Shown: positions 52,675-63,418 of the stretch, in pieces | Layout: every line of letters begins with the position of its first letter | Numbering within the stretch: the stretch's first letter is position 1 | NCBI RefSeq assembly: GCF_003336205.1 | Contig: NZ_QPIE01000004.1 | Span: 186,001-250,000 of the forward strand | Direction: 5' to 3' | Length of the DNA: 64,000 nt | Source of the DNA: Chryseobacterium lacus | GTDB taxonomy: Bacteria > Bacteroidota > Bacteroidia > Flavobacteriales > Weeksellaceae | The notes under the pieces: generated by a model | Told to the model about the DNA's origin: nothing | Databases searched by the model: none | The model's input: the letters and a program-made list of their open reading frames with translations, nothing else | Translations under genes and position numbers: made by a program

Positions 52675-53892
52675 ATGCAGAATAAACTGAAAATTATTAA
52701 CGATCCGGTTTACGGTTTTATCAAAATTCCACATGAAATTCTTTTTGATGTTATCGAACATCCTTATTTTCAAAGACTTCGGAGAATTTCTCAAACCGGC
52801 CTGCTCAATTTAATTTTTCCCGGCGCTACACATACGAGGTTTCATCATGCTTTGGGCGCGATGCATTTGATGTTCACTGCTTTGGAAACTTTGAAGCTGA
52901 AAGGCGTAGAAATTTCAAAAAAAGAAGAAAAAGCGGCAATGCTCGCCATTTTACTGCACGATATCGGACACGGCCCCTTCTCTCACGCACTGGAAAATAT
53001 GTTGATGAACCAATGGCATCACGAAAAACTGTCGTTGCTGCTCATGGAGAAAATTAATATTGAATTTAATGGAGAACTGGAAACCGCGATGCAAATGTTT
53101 CAAGGAAAATATCACCGCAAATTTTTCAATCAGCTTATTTCTTCTCAATTGGATGTAGACCGTCTGGATTACTTGAAAAGAGACAGTTTTTATACCGGCG
53201 TTACAGAAGGAAATGTCAATACGCAGCGAATTATTTCCATGATGAATGTGTCTGACGATGAGCTCGTTATTGATGCTAAAGGAATTTATTCTATTGAAAA
53301 CTATCTTACAGCAAGAATGTTCATGTATTGGCAAGTGTATTATCATAAAACGGCGGCGCTGGCAGAATTTCTGTTGGTAAAAATTCTGGACAGAGCCAAA
53401 TGGCTTGTTTCTCAGGGCAAGGTTTTGCCAGCTTCGGAACATCTTAGTTATTTTCTATATAAAAACGAATTTCAAAAGGCCAGCGATGAAGATTTGGAGC
53501 GGTTTACTGAACTGGACGATAATGACATCATCAGTGCGATGAAAGAATGGCAGTATTCAGAAGATCCGATTTTGGCTTATCTCTGCCGCAGTGTTATCAG
53601 AAGAAAACTCCCAAAAACCATCATTTCCGCCGAACCTTTTTCTCAGGAAATGATGAGAGAGAAAACGGAACAAGCCAACCTGAGGCTCAATACCACAGAT
53701 GGCCATCTTCTGGTAGATCAAATTTCCAGAAGTTTATTGCCATACAGTGCGGAACATCAGCCGATTTATCTGTTAGGAAAAAACGGCGCAAAAACGCTCC
53801 TTCATGAGTATCAGGGGCAGTTGTTGTCGTCTTCCATTACAGAAAGCAGTACACGTTATATATTGTCCTTTCCCGGAGAAAGTGGAACGTAA
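52675..53892 (+). CDS. HD-domain phosphohydrolase
   Basis: The 405-residue protein has an HD domain with [11 protein letters not shown] and [12 protein letters not shown] (the HD metal motif) in the first 120 residues, and the dGTPase-like signature IIEHP-type start ([20 protein letters not shown]). It belongs to the group of HD hydrolases of Bacteroidota often annotated as dGTPase-like. It probably cleaves deoxynucleotide triphosphates, but the substrate is not shown. It precedes the lipid A genes by 53 bases, with a promoter in between. Confidence 0.85.
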   Translation: MQNKLKIINDPVYGFIKIPHEILFDVIEHPYFQRLRRISQTGLLNLIFPGATHTRFHHALGAMHLMFTALETLKLKGVEISKKEEKAAMLAILLHDIGHGPFSHALENMLMNQWHHEKLSLLLMEKINIEFNGELETAMQMFQGKYHRKFFNQLISSQLDVDRLDYLKRDSFYTGVTEGNVNTQRIISMMNVSDDELVIDAKGIYSIENYLTARMFMYWQVYYHKTAALAEFLLVKILDRAKWLVSQGKVLPASEHLSYFLYKNEFQKASDEDLERFTELDDNDIISAMKEWQYSEDPILAYLCRSVIRRKLPKTIISAEPFSQEMMREKTEQANLRLNTTDGHLLVDQISRSLLPYSAEHQPIYLLGKNGAKTLLHEYQGQLLSSSITESSTRYILSFPGESGT

Positions 53893-53931
53893 TCTTTTTT
53901 GCATACTTTTATCGTTTTTTAGGGAAATTAT

Positions 53932-53939
53932 TATCTTTG
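53932..53939 (+). promoter_or_regulatory. -7 element of lpxD
   Basis: TATCTTTG, exact match, ending 6 bases before the lpxD ATG at 53946, so transcription may begin at or next to the start codon (leaderless or nearly so). Confidence 0.55.
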
Positions 53940-53945
53940 CAGGAT

Positions 53946-54977
53946 ATGGAATTTACAGCAGCGCAGATTGCAGGTTTTATCAACGGAAAAATCATAGGCG
54001 ACCCGGAGGCCGTTATTACCGGAGTTTCTCCTATTGAAAGGGGAGAAACGGGCCATCTTTCCTTTATTGCCCAAGACCGTTTCGCTCATTATATCAACAC
54101 TACAGCGTGTTCTGTGCTGGTGGTTTCAGAAAATTTATTAACCAAAGATTCCTATACGCCTACCATTATTGCCGTAGAAGATGCTTATCTTTCTTTCCAG
54201 GTCCTGATGAATCTCTATGAGCAGATGCGTGAAAGAAAAACCGGTGTAGAAGAAGGTTCTTATATTCATGAATCTGCCGAAATCGGGGAGAAGGTCTATA
54301 TCGGTGCGTTCACTTATATTTCCGAAGAAGTTAAAATTGGAAAAGAAACTCAGATACATCCTCAGGTTTATATTGGTAAGAATGTGAAAATTGGTAGGAA
54401 CTGCAGAATAGACTGTGGTGTGAAAATTTATGATTATACGGTAATCGGCGATCACTGTACGATTCATGCTAACGCTGTTATCGGTTCCGACGGTTTTGGA
54501 TTTCAGCCTTCCGAAAAAGGATATACCAAAATTCCGCAGTTGGGAAATGTAGTGATCGAAGATGATGTCGAAATAGGTTCCAATTGTTCTATCGACCGGG
54601 GTACCATAGGATCCACCATTATCGGAAAGGGAACCAAACTCGACAATCTTATTCAAATCGCACACAATGTTAAAATAGGCGAGCACAACGTGATTGCTGC
54701 TCAGGCAGGTATTGCAGGTTCCACTACGGTAGGAGACTGGAACATGATCGGCGGACAGACCGGAATCGTCGGGCATATTCAGATCGGAAATAAAGTCCGT
54801 ATCCAAGGGCAAAGCGGAGTGAATACCAGTGCAGCCGACGGAGAAGTCCTCTACGGTTCGCCTGCGATGAATGCAGGAGATTTCCGCAGAAATTATGTAC
54901 ATTTTAAAAATTTTACAGAAATTATAAATAGAATTAATATTCTGGAAAGAAACGCAAAAGAAAAATCCAATGAGTGA
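53946..54977 (+). CDS. lpxD: UDP-3-O-acylglucosamine N-acyltransferase
   Basis: The 343-residue protein has an N-terminal uridine-binding domain (about 1-100) and left-handed beta-helix hexapeptide repeats (about 105-310) with the catalytic His in QIAHNVKIG. It adds the second acyl chain in lipid A synthesis. The downstream ATG at 53946 is preferred because the ATG at 53937 lies inside the -7 element. It overlaps lpxC-fabZ by 8 bases. Confidence 0.93.
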   Translation: MEFTAAQIAGFINGKIIGDPEAVITGVSPIERGETGHLSFIAQDRFAHYINTTACSVLVVSENLLTKDSYTPTIIAVEDAYLSFQVLMNLYEQMRERKTGVEEGSYIHESAEIGEKVYIGAFTYISEEVKIGKETQIHPQVYIGKNVKIGRNCRIDCGVKIYDYTVIGDHCTIHANAVIGSDGFGFQPSEKGYTKIPQLGNVVIEDDVEIGSNCSIDRGTIGSTIIGKGTKLDNLIQIAHNVKIGEHNVIAAQAGIAGSTTVGDWNMIGGQTGIVGHIQIGNKVRIQGQSGVNTSAADGEVLYGSPAMNAGDFRRNYVHFKNFTEIINRINILERNAKEKSNE

Positions 54978-56367
54978 TATGCAAAAAACCCTGAAAGAAG
55001 AAGTCTCTCTTTCGGGAATCGGTCTGCATACCGGCAAAGAAGTAACACTGACGATAAAGCCAGCTAAAGAAAATACAGGCTTTGTTTTTATAAGAACAGA
55101 CCTGGAAGGAAATCCTCAGGTTGAAGCTGATGTCAATTATGTCACGACCACCGACAGGGGAACTACTCTGGAGAAACTCGGTGTCAGAATCCATACCTGC
55201 GAGCATCTTTTAGCAGCACTTGTTGGGTGCGATGTAGACAATGCTTACCTCGAAATGAACAGTGCGGAACCTCCCATTATGGACGGATCTGCAAAGTATT
55301 TTGTGGAAGCCATCGAAAAAGCGGGTATTGAGGAGCAAAAAGTTGCCAGAGAATACCTTATCGTGAAGGAAGTTGTGAATTATGTAGATCCGAATACGGG
55401 ATCAGAACTCACGATTATTCCTTCCGAAAATTATGAGGTGACTACGATGGTGGATTTCGGAACCAAAGTGCTGGGTACACAGAATGCCACACTGAAAGAT
55501 ATTTCAGAATTTAAAAAAGAAATTGCTTCGGCACGAACCTTCAGTTTTCTTCATGAATTGGAAATGCTTCTGGATGCAGGTCTCATCAAAGGTGGTGATA
55601 TCTCCAATGCGATTGTGTATGTGGACAAAGAATTAACTCCGGAAACAGCACAAAAACTAAGAAAAGCTTTTGGCAAAGAAAAAATATCCATTCGCCCGAA
55701 CGGAATTCTGGACAACCTGACTTTAAATTATCCTAACGAAGCAGCCCGTCACAAACTTCTGGACGTTATTGGCGATCTTGCATTGGTAGGGGTTAAAATC
55801 AAAGGAAAAGTGATTGCCAACAAACCGGGCCACTTTGTGAATACTCAGTTTGCGAAAAAACTGAACCGCCAGTGGAAACTTCAGAAGAAAAGAAATGTTC
55901 CGGATATCGATATTCATAAAGAACCGGTTTTCGATATTAACGGAATAATGAAATTGATGCCGCACCGGTATCCGTTCCTTCTCATCGATAAAGTTCTGGA
56001 ACTTTCCGATAAACATGTGGTAGGATTGAAAAATGTAACATTTAATGAGCCATTCTTTGTAGGCCATTTTCCAAAAGAACCGGTAATGCCGGGTGTTCTT
56101 CAGGTAGAAGCTTTGGCGCAAACCGGCGGAATTCTCGTTTTGGCAAGTGTTCCCGATCCGGAAAATTACTCTACGTATTTCATTAAAATGGATAAAGTAA
56201 AATTCAAGCGAAAAGTAGTTCCGGGAGATACGCTTGTCTTTAAAATAGAACTGATATCGCCTATCAGAAGGGGAATTGTCCACATGCAGGGATACGGATA
56301 TGTGGGAGAAAATATCGTAGTAGAAGCTGAGCTTATGGCACAGGTGGCAAAAAATAATATTGAATAA
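54970..56367 (+). CDS. lpxC: LpxC-FabZ fusion (lipid A deacetylase / hydroxyacyl-ACP dehydratase)
   Basis: The 465-residue fusion has an LpxC domain (about 1-305; zinc residues in [12 protein letters not shown] and [12 protein letters not shown]) and a FabZ domain (about 320-465; [33 protein letters not shown]). LpxC commits UDP-acyl-GlcNAc to lipid A; FabZ serves fatty acid elongation. The fusion is normal for Bacteroidota. It lies between lpxD and lpxA, ending right at the lpxA start. Confidence 0.95.
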   Translation: MSDMQKTLKEEVSLSGIGLHTGKEVTLTIKPAKENTGFVFIRTDLEGNPQVEADVNYVTTTDRGTTLEKLGVRIHTCEHLLAALVGCDVDNAYLEMNSAEPPIMDGSAKYFVEAIEKAGIEEQKVAREYLIVKEVVNYVDPNTGSELTIIPSENYEVTTMVDFGTKVLGTQNATLKDISEFKKEIASARTFSFLHELEMLLDAGLIKGGDISNAIVYVDKELTPETAQKLRKAFGKEKISIRPNGILDNLTLNYPNEAARHKLLDVIGDLALVGVKIKGKVIANKPGHFVNTQFAKKLNRQWKLQKKRNVPDIDIHKEPVFDINGIMKLMPHRYPFLLIDKVLELSDKHVVGLKNVTFNEPFFVGHFPKEPVMPGVLQVEALAQTGGILVLASVPDPENYSTYFIKMDKVKFKRKVVPGDTLVFKIELISPIRRGIVHMQGYGYVGENIVVEAELMAQVAKNNIE

Positions 56368-57156
56368 ATGATTCATCAGTTAGCGGCCGTAGATAAGCGT
56401 GCAAAAATTGGCAAAAATGTAGTGGTAGAACCTTTTACCACCATTGCAGCTGATGTGGAAATTGGTGACGGCACCTGGATCGGTCCTAACGTTACAATAA
56501 TGGACGGAGCGCGGATTGGCAAAAATTGCCGTATTTTCCCGGGAACCGTTATTTCAGCTATTCCTCAGGATTTAAAATTCGATGGCGAAGATACTCAGGT
56601 GATTATCGGAGACGGCACTACCATCAGGGAATGCGTTACCGTCAATCGGGGAACCAAAGCTTTAGGATATACCAAAATAGGCGACGACGCCCTCATTATG
56701 GCCACTTCTCACATTGCCCACGACTGCATTTTGGGCGACCATGTGATTATTGTGAACGGATGCGGCATCGCCGGTCATGTAGAGATAGGAGATTATACGG
56801 TGATGGGCGGACTTTCTGCCGTTCAGCAATTTTGTAAAATTGGCAAACACACCATGATTTCCGGCGGAACACTGGTGAGAAAAGATATTCCTTCTTACAT
56901 AAAAGTAGCGCGGGAACCAATGTCTTATGCCGGAATTAATTCTGTTGGATTAAGACGGCGGGGATTTGCCAATGAAAAAATATTCGAAATTCAGAAGATT
57001 TATCGCTACCTTTTTCAAATGAAAATGAATGTTTCACAAGCCATGAGCCTTATCGAAAAAGAAATGCTGCCCACTGCGGAACGCGACGAGATTTTGGAGT
57101 TTATCAAAAATTCTCCGCGCGGAATTGTAAAAGGTTACGGAACGGCTAAAGAATAA
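56368..57156 (+). CDS. lpxA: UDP-N-acetylglucosamine acyltransferase
   Basis: This 262-residue trimeric acyltransferase starts IHQLAAVDKRAKIG, has hexapeptide repeats to about residue 190 with the catalytic His in SHIAHDCILG, and a C-terminal helical domain. It performs the first step of lipid A synthesis with 3-hydroxyacyl-ACP. It is directly abutted by lpxC-fabZ and followed 3 bases later by a small secreted-protein gene. Confidence 0.95.
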   Translation: MIHQLAAVDKRAKIGKNVVVEPFTTIAADVEIGDGTWIGPNVTIMDGARIGKNCRIFPGTVISAIPQDLKFDGEDTQVIIGDGTTIRECVTVNRGTKALGYTKIGDDALIMATSHIAHDCILGDHVIIVNGCGIAGHVEIGDYTVMGGLSAVQQFCKIGKHTMISGGTLVRKDIPSYIKVAREPMSYAGINSVGLRRRGFANEKIFEIQKIYRYLFQMKMNVSQAMSLIEKEMLPTAERDEILEFIKNSPRGIVKGYGTAKE

Positions 57157-57159
57157 AAT

Positions 57160-57504
57160 ATGAAAAAAACAGGATATTTATTATTGTTGGTTTCCACCAT
57201 CACGTTTGCCCAAAATACAAATCCCGATCTGAAAAGAAACCTGGATTCACTGGCTGTCAGAAATGCAGAAGACATCCTTTTTCATGCTAAAAAACAATTG
57301 GTGTCCAGCAATTTTGCGCTACAGCAACAATCAGAAATTACGCGAAATACGCATGAACTCATCAGAAATACTTTAAATTTCAATAATTTATTAAAAAACG
57401 ATTTGACTGTAGCAGACCATCCGCTGTACGCTCAACCTTATCAAAACACCGCGAATCAGGGATTACAGACTTTGTTTCATATTCCGGTGTATCAATCTAA
57501 ATAA
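57160..57504 (+). CDS. Small secreted hypothetical protein
   Basis: The 114-residue protein has a signal peptide (MKKTGYLLLLVSTITFAQN) followed by a helical, polar region (VRNAEDILFHAKKQLVSSNF) and Asn-rich tail. It lies 3 bases after lpxA and 14 bases before efp, in the same operon. I do not recognise the family. It probably acts in the periplasm. Confidence 0.65.
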   Translation: MKKTGYLLLLVSTITFAQNTNPDLKRNLDSLAVRNAEDILFHAKKQLVSSNFALQQQSEITRNTHELIRNTLNFNNLLKNDLTVADHPLYAQPYQNTANQGLQTLFHIPVYQSK

Positions 57505-57518
57505 ACAAATAGTTATAA

Positions 57519-58082
57519 ATGGCAACAAGCAACGATATCAGAAAAGGACTGTGTATTGAATACAGCAATGATATTTTCAAAGTAATTGATTTTCTACACG
57601 TAAAACCGGGAAAAGGGCCTGCTTTTGTAAGAACAAAACTGAAGTCTGTAACCAACGGAAAAGTGATTGACAATACTTTTTCTGCAGGACATAAAATTGA
57701 CGAGGTAAAAGTAATTACCAGGAAATTCCAATATCTGTACGATGATGAAAACGGATTTCATTTCATGAACAATGATGATTTTTCGCAGATTTATCTCAAT
57801 AAAGAAATGATCGAAAATGCCCAGTTTATGAAGCCTGGCGAAGAAGTGACCATTATTTTAAAAGAAGCCGATGAATCTCCGCTTTCCGCAGAAATTCCGC
57901 CAACGGTATATCTGGATGTGATAGAAGCAGATCCGGGTGTGAAAGGAAATACCGCTACCAATGCATTGAAAAATGCCATAGTGGAAACCGGTGCCCGCGT
58001 GATGGTTCCTCTGTTCATAGAACCTGGAGACAAAATTAAAGTAAATACCGAAGATGGTTCTTATCTGGAAAGAGTAAAATAA
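57519..58082 (+). CDS. efp: Translation elongation factor P
   Basis: The 187-residue EF-P has the N-terminal KOW-like domain with the modifiable loop KPGKGPAF (tip Lys at residue 32), the central OB domain and the C-terminal domain (GTTPAT-type region here TNALKNAIVETGARV, DGSYLERVK). It relieves ribosome stalling at polyproline. The lysine tip suggests post-translational modification or an intrinsically active form. Confidence 0.95.
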   Translation: MATSNDIRKGLCIEYSNDIFKVIDFLHVKPGKGPAFVRTKLKSVTNGKVIDNTFSAGHKIDEVKVITRKFQYLYDDENGFHFMNNDDFSQIYLNKEMIENAQFMKPGEEVTIILKEADESPLSAEIPPTVYLDVIEADPGVKGNTATNALKNAIVETGARVMVPLFIEPGDKIKVNTEDGSYLERVK

Positions 58083-58166
58083 TATTTTCAATAACAAGTG
58101 CAAGGTTTTACGTTGCGGGTTTAGAATATTCTGAATGCGTAATTTGAAACCTTTTTATTTATTTTT

Positions 58167-59066
58167 ATGAAATTTCATCAGCCACAAACCCTCCATTCCA
58201 TTGCTGAAATCATTGGAGTACGATATATAGGAAACAGCGATTTTCCGGTTTTCGGAACGAACGAAATTCACAGGGTAACGCCCGGAGATATCGTATTTGT
58301 GAACCATCCGAAATATTACGACAAAGCCCTGGATTCGGCAGCGACAGTTATTCTTATCGATAAAGAAGTGGAATGTCCGGAAGGAAAAGCGTTATTGATT
58401 TCTGATGATCCTTTCCGGGATTTTAATCTCATCAATCTACATTTTACCAAACTGAATAATTTCCGCGACGAACTTCATAATGTGGAAATTGGCGAAGGCA
58501 GCTTCATCCATCCCACGGCGGTGCTGGGAAATGATGTGAAAATCGGAAAAAACTGTCATATCTTCCCGAACGTCGTGATCGGCGATCGCACTGTTATCGG
58601 CGATCATGTGATCATTCAGGCCAATACGGTGATTGGTGGTGATGCTTTTTATTACAGAAAACTCAATGGAAATTTCGACCGCTTGGTTTCCGTCGGAAAT
58701 GTTGTGATCGAAAATCAGGTGGAAATTGGCAACGGCTGCACGATTGACCGTGGAGTGACGGATGCTACCATTATCAGAGAAGGTTCGGTGCTGGATAATC
58801 AGATTCAAATTGGGCACGATACCATTATCGGAAAAAAATGTCTGATTGCTTCACAAACGGGTATTGCAGGTTGCTGCATTATTGAAGATGAAGTGACCAT
58901 TTGGGGACAGGTGGGCATGGCTTCCGGAGTGAGAGTGGAATCCGGAACGGTGCTGTTGGCAAAATGTGGCGTGAATCGGGATTTGAAAAAAGGAACGTAT
59001 TTTGGCACGATTGCCGAAGAATTCAGAGATTATTTGAGGAAGGAAGTGAAACTCAAAAATTTGTAA
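58167..59066 (+). CDS. LpxD-like acyltransferase paralogue
   Basis: The 299-residue protein has an N-terminal domain similar to LpxD (about 1-95) and hexapeptide repeats with a candidate His in QIGHDTIIGK. It is clearly a second, shorter LpxD-type protein in the window. Bacteroidota commonly carry it beside efp and sucD. It may act on lipid A or another sugar nucleotide; the substrate is uncertain. Confidence 0.82.
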   Translation: MKFHQPQTLHSIAEIIGVRYIGNSDFPVFGTNEIHRVTPGDIVFVNHPKYYDKALDSAATVILIDKEVECPEGKALLISDDPFRDFNLINLHFTKLNNFRDELHNVEIGEGSFIHPTAVLGNDVKIGKNCHIFPNVVIGDRTVIGDHVIIQANTVIGGDAFYYRKLNGNFDRLVSVGNVVIENQVEIGNGCTIDRGVTDATIIREGSVLDNQIQIGHDTIIGKKCLIASQTGIAGCCIIEDEVTIWGQVGMASGVRVESGTVLLAKCGVNRDLKKGTYFGTIAEEFRDYLRKEVKLKNL

Positions 59067-59104
59067 ATTGTCCTCCAGGTAAGCACTAATTCAATTTTAT
59101 TGAG

Positions 59105-59112
59105 TAAATTTG
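59105..59112 (+). promoter_or_regulatory. -7 element of sucD
   Basis: TAAATTTG, exact TAnnTTTG match, 41 bases before the sucD start. Confidence 0.6.
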
Positions 59113-59152
59113 TGCATCTTTTTAAAATTCAAAAAATAATAAAAAATATAAC

Positions 59153-60025
59153 ATGTCAGTATTAGTAAACAAAGATTCTAAAGTAATTGTACAGGGATTC
59201 ACCGGAAACGAGGGAACGTTCCACGCGCAGCAAATGATAGAATACGGAACCAATGTGGTAGGAGGTGTTACCCCCGGAAAAGGAGGTTCTGAGCATCTTG
59301 GTAAGCCGGTTTTCAATACCGTGGCTGATGCTGTGGAAAAAGCCGGAGCCAATGTTTCCATTATTTTTGTGCCGCCGGCGTTCGCCGCAGATGCCATTAT
59401 GGAAGCTGCAGAGTCCGGTATCAAAGTAATCGTTTGTATTACCGAAGGAATTCCGGTAGCTGATATGATCAAGGTAAAATCTTACATTGCTGACAGAGAT
59501 TGTAGGCTTATCGGACCCAACTGTCCAGGAATTATCACTTCAGAAGAAGCGAAAATCGGAATTATGCCGGGCTTTGTTTTCAAAAAAGGAAAAGTAGGCA
59601 TTGTTTCAAAATCCGGGACACTCACGTATGAGGCTGCTGATCAGGTAGTTAAAGCAGGTCATGGGATTTCCACTGCAATCGGTATCGGTGGCGACCCGAT
59701 TATCGGAACTACGACCAAAGAAGCATTGGAATTGTTCATCAACGATCCTGAAACTGAAGCGGTGGTAATGATCGGAGAAATCGGTGGTTCTTTGGAAGCA
59801 GAAGCAGCAAGATGGTACAAAGAAAACGGTTCTAAAAAACCGGTTGTCGGATTTATCGCCGGACAAACGGCGCCGAAAGGCAGAACGATGGGACACGCCG
59901 GTGCGATTGTGGGCGGTGATGAAGATACTGCACAGGCCAAAATGGAAATCATGAGAGAAAACGGAATTCACGTGGTAGATTCTCCTGCAGATATCGGCAA
60001 AACTATCGCTTCGATTTTAGCATAA
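59153..60025 (+). CDS. sucD: Succinyl-CoA ligase alpha subunit
   Basis: The 290-residue subunit has the CoA-binding Rossmann domain ([20 protein letters not shown]) and the phospho-His motif GHAGAIVGG near residue 250. It makes succinate plus ATP/GTP from succinyl-CoA in the TCA cycle. sucC is not adjacent, which is usual for this group. A terminator follows. Confidence 0.95.
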   Translation: MSVLVNKDSKVIVQGFTGNEGTFHAQQMIEYGTNVVGGVTPGKGGSEHLGKPVFNTVADAVEKAGANVSIIFVPPAFAADAIMEAAESGIKVIVCITEGIPVADMIKVKSYIADRDCRLIGPNCPGIITSEEAKIGIMPGFVFKKGKVGIVSKSGTLTYEAADQVVKAGHGISTAIGIGGDPIIGTTTKEALELFINDPETEAVVMIGEIGGSLEAEAARWYKENGSKKPVVGFIAGQTAPKGRTMGHAGAIVGGDEDTAQAKMEIMRENGIHVVDSPADIGKTIASILA

Positions 60026-60048
60026 ACTACTGTTGATAAAATAAATAC

Positions 60049-60083
60049 AAAGCCGCATCAGAAAAAACTGACGCGGCTTTTCT
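60049..60083. terminator. Terminator after sucD
   Basis: Stem AAAGCCGC (60049-60056) / GCGGCTTT (60073-60080) with an internal TCAG/CTGA extension, then TTTTCTG. Confidence 0.8.
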
Positions 60084-60129
60084 GTTTTAATCCCTATTTT
60101 AAAACAGATAAAAGAGGGAATAATCTTGG

Positions 60130-61248
60130 TTAATCGTACTTTTCCCACCATTTTTCATACACTTTTGCATCATCTTTCCAGTCGATCTTTTCTCCGATTT
60201 TCGGATAGATGAGCCGCAGATTTTCTGTGTTGAGTTTTGCTATTTTTGTCAAAGGTTCATACCATGAGTGGGCAGCCAGTGCGAATTTGGAATGGTGTAC
60301 AGGAATCATTCTTTTGGCATTCAGTTCTTTCATCGCTTTCAGATTTTCGCCCGGCATAAAATGAATATACCTCCAATCGTCGTTATATTGTCCGTTTTCG
60401 AGAATCGCCAGATCGAAGCTTTCGTATTTTTCGCCAATCTTTTTAAAATGATCATCATAACCGCTATCCCCACCAATATAAATTCGCTGTGTAGGCGTTT
60501 CAAAAACGAAACTTGCCCAAATGGCCTGGTCGCGCTTCAAGCCGCGACCGGAAAAATGTCTTGCTGGTTCGGCTGTCACTTTGAAGCGGTTGCCTAAATC
60601 CGCACTTTCGAACCAGTCTAATTCTATAATATTTTCAGGATCATATCCCCAATATTCCAGATGTTCACCTGTGCCAAGTCCGGTAATGATTTTCTTTGTC
60701 CTTGTAAATAACTTCAGTACGGTGTTGTAATCCAGATGGTCCCAATGATCGTGCGTAATGATGAGATAATCCAGCACCGGAATGTCCCCAGTCTGATACA
60801 CATCGCTTCCCGCAAAAGCTTTTCCGGTGAATGAAAATGGCGACGCATAACCGCTCAGTACAGGGTCGACAAGGATTTTTTTTCCCTCAATTTGCATGAA
60901 ATAGGAAGAGTGTCCCATCCACACAAATGCATCTTGATCATGTCTAAGTTGCTGAAGATCAGTTTTTTGAAAATGAAAAGCTTTTGACGGCGTTTTATCG
61001 GGAGTTTTCCCGAAGAGAAAACGGAACATCACTTCCGGCATCGAGGTGTCTTCAGCAAGTTGAGGCGTGGCATTTAAATTGTCGAACCGCCCGTTTTTAT
61101 AATGTGGAGATTTCAGAATACGTTCCATACGCTTTCCTGAAGGAGCTTTTCCAAAATGAGGTTGGTTGAGAACGAAATATCCAGTCAACGCTAACGCTAA
61201 AATAAACAGAAGAAAGAACACCATAATCCGTTTGGCTGTTTTTTTCAT
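60130..61248 (-). CDS. Membrane-anchored MBL-fold hydrolase
   Basis: The 372-residue protein has an N-terminal membrane anchor (IMVFFLLFILALALTGYFVL) and an MBL domain with zinc motif THDHWDHLD, a GDSGYDDHF stretch and a late His in VHHSKFAL. It resembles NAPE-phospholipase D-like and UlaG-like hydrolases. The substrate is unknown. It converges with sucD. Confidence 0.85.
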   Translation of the reverse strand: MKKTAKRIMVFFLLFILALALTGYFVLNQPHFGKAPSGKRMERILKSPHYKNGRFDNLNATPQLAEDTSMPEVMFRFLFGKTPDKTPSKAFHFQKTDLQQLRHDQDAFVWMGHSSYFMQIEGKKILVDPVLSGYASPFSFTGKAFAGSDVYQTGDIPVLDYLIITHDHWDHLDYNTVLKLFTRTKKIITGLGTGEHLEYWGYDPENIIELDWFESADLGNRFKVTAEPARHFSGRGLKRDQAIWASFVFETPTQRIYIGGDSGYDDHFKKIGEKYESFDLAILENGQYNDDWRYIHFMPGENLKAMKELNAKRMIPVHHSKFALAAHSWYEPLTKIAKLNTENLRLIYPKIGEKIDWKDDAKVYEKWWEKYD

Positions 61249-61395
61249 TTTCTAACAATAAAGGTGCAAATTTAGACAATAAAAGTCAGGTTGAAGTTCG
61301 GGTGAAGTTTCGCAGGTATTAAAAGTTGAAGATTCAAAACCAAAAGAGAGAAAAATTAATTACTTTTATCAGATCAATCTTCACATCAATTTAAA

Positions 61396-63303
61396 ATGAA
61401 AAATCTGTATATCGACAGCCTGCCGGATTATTTTAAACAGTACCGGAAATCCATTAAAAACCCAAAAAAATTCTGGGACAAGATCGCCGAAGAAGGTTTC
61501 GTCTGGTATCAGCGATGGACTAAAGTGGTGGAATTTGACATGGAAGAAGCCAGAATCAAATGGTTTAAAAACGCAAAACTAAACATTACCAAAAATTGCA
61601 TCGACCGTCATCTGGCCTCCCGCGGCGACAAAACCGCCATTATCTGGGAACCTAATGACCTCAATGAATCACCGCAGCATATTTCCTATCGTGAACTTCA
61701 TGAAAGAGTCTGTAAAATGGCGAATGTTCTTGCAGACTTAGGAGTTCAGAAAGGCGACCGTGTCTGTATCTATCTTCCCATGATTCCGGAACTTGCCGTA
61801 TCCATGCTGGCCTGCGCAAGAATGGGCGCTGTACATTCCGTTATTTTTGCGGGATTTTCAGATTCTGCTATTGCGTCCAGAGTTAATGATTGTGAGGCAA
61901 AACTGATCATCTGTTCCGACGGAAGTTATCGGGGAAATAAAACCATCGACCTGAAAGGAATTGTAGATAAAGCCGTGGAAAAATGCCCTACGGTAGAAAA
62001 AGTTCTGGTGGTAAAAAGAACCGGAAGCGAAGTAAATATGACGGAAGGCCGAGACCTCTGGCTGGAACCGTTGTATGAAAAAGCTTCTCCGGATTTTGTT
62101 TCCAAAATAATGGATGCTGAAGATCCTTTGTTTATTCTGTACACTTCCGGTTCCACAGGAAAACCAAAAGGCATGCTGCATACAACTGCGGGATATATGG
62201 TTTTTACTGCTTATACTTTTAAAAATGTTTTCAATTATCTGGAAAATGATGTGTACTGGTGTACCGCAGATATTGGCTGGATTACGGGACATTCTTATAT
62301 TCTCTATGGTCCATTGGCCAATGGTGCCACCACCGTGATGTTTGAAGGCGTTCCGTCTTATCCTGAACCCGACCGTTTCTGGAAAGTGATCGACCGACAT
62401 AAAGTGACTCAGTTTTATACGGCACCCACTGCGATTCGGGCATTAGCCAAAGAATCTTCAGAATGGGTGGAAAAGCATGATTTGTCCAGCCTTCGTGTGA
62501 TTGGTTCCGTGGGTGAACCTATCAATGATGAAGCCTGGCATTGGTATAATGATCATGTTGGAAAAAGAAAATGCCCGATTGTTGATACTTGGTGGCAAAC
62601 CGAAACAGGGGGTATTATGATCTCGCCGATTCCGTTTGTTACGCCTACAAAACCAACCTATGCCACGCTTCCGCTTCCGGGAATTCAGCCGGTACTAATG
62701 GATGACAAAAGAAACGAAATTACCGGAAATCAGGTCGATGGAAATCTGTGTATCCGTTTCCCTTGGCCCGGAATTGCAAGAACCATCTGGGGCGATCATC
62801 GGCGGTATAAAGAAACTTATTTTACCGCATTTCCGGGGAAATACTTTACGGGAGATGGCGCACTTCGCGATGAAACAGGATATTACAGGATTACAGGGCG
62901 TGTGGATGATATCATCATTGTTTCCGGACACAATTTGGGAACGGCTCCGATAGAAGACAGTATCAATCAGCATCCGGCCGTTGCAGAATCCGCAATTGTA
63001 GGGTATCCGCACGACATCAAAGGCAGTGCTTTGTACGGTTTTGTTTCTCTGAAAGAAAGTGGTGAAGTTCGGGACAGGGATAATCTGAGAAATGAAATCA
63101 ATCTTTTAATTTCTGATTCTATTGGACCCATCGCCAAGTTGGACAAAATTCAGTTTGTGAAAACACTTCCGAAAACCCGTTCAGGAAAAATCATGCGTAG
63201 GATTTTAAGAAAAATTGCAGAAGGCGATTTCAGTAACTTCGGCGATATGTCCACACTTCAGGATCCGGAAGTAGTGGAAGAAATCAGGAAAGGGAAACTA
63301 TAA
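61396..63303 (+). CDS. acs: Acetyl-CoA synthetase
   Basis: The 635-residue ANL-family enzyme shows the nucleotide motif YTSGSTGKPKG, WWQTETGGIM and the C-terminal acetylatable lysine in TRSGKIMRR. It converts acetate, ATP and CoA to acetyl-CoA. Length is standard. It stands alone, 116 bases before the RelA/SpoT gene. Confidence 0.95.
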   Translation: MKNLYIDSLPDYFKQYRKSIKNPKKFWDKIAEEGFVWYQRWTKVVEFDMEEARIKWFKNAKLNITKNCIDRHLASRGDKTAIIWEPNDLNESPQHISYRELHERVCKMANVLADLGVQKGDRVCIYLPMIPELAVSMLACARMGAVHSVIFAGFSDSAIASRVNDCEAKLIICSDGSYRGNKTIDLKGIVDKAVEKCPTVEKVLVVKRTGSEVNMTEGRDLWLEPLYEKASPDFVSKIMDAEDPLFILYTSGSTGKPKGMLHTTAGYMVFTAYTFKNVFNYLENDVYWCTADIGWITGHSYILYGPLANGATTVMFEGVPSYPEPDRFWKVIDRHKVTQFYTAPTAIRALAKESSEWVEKHDLSSLRVIGSVGEPINDEAWHWYNDHVGKRKCPIVDTWWQTETGGIMISPIPFVTPTKPTYATLPLPGIQPVLMDDKRNEITGNQVDGNLCIRFPWPGIARTIWGDHRRYKETYFTAFPGKYFTGDGALRDETGYYRITGRVDDIIIVSGHNLGTAPIEDSINQHPAVAESAIVGYPHDIKGSALYGFVSLKESGEVRDRDNLRNEINLLISDSIGPIAKLDKIQFVKTLPKTRSGKIMRRILRKIAEGDFSNFGDMSTLQDPEVVEEIRKGKL

Positions 63304-63418
63304 CTCCCTTGTAAATAAGTAAAATTACAACCGATAAATTCTAAGAATATTTCTTTTTGATTGAGAGATAAATGCTCTCATTTTTTAGTATTTTAGCCTG
63401 TTCAAAGTTTATTCACAA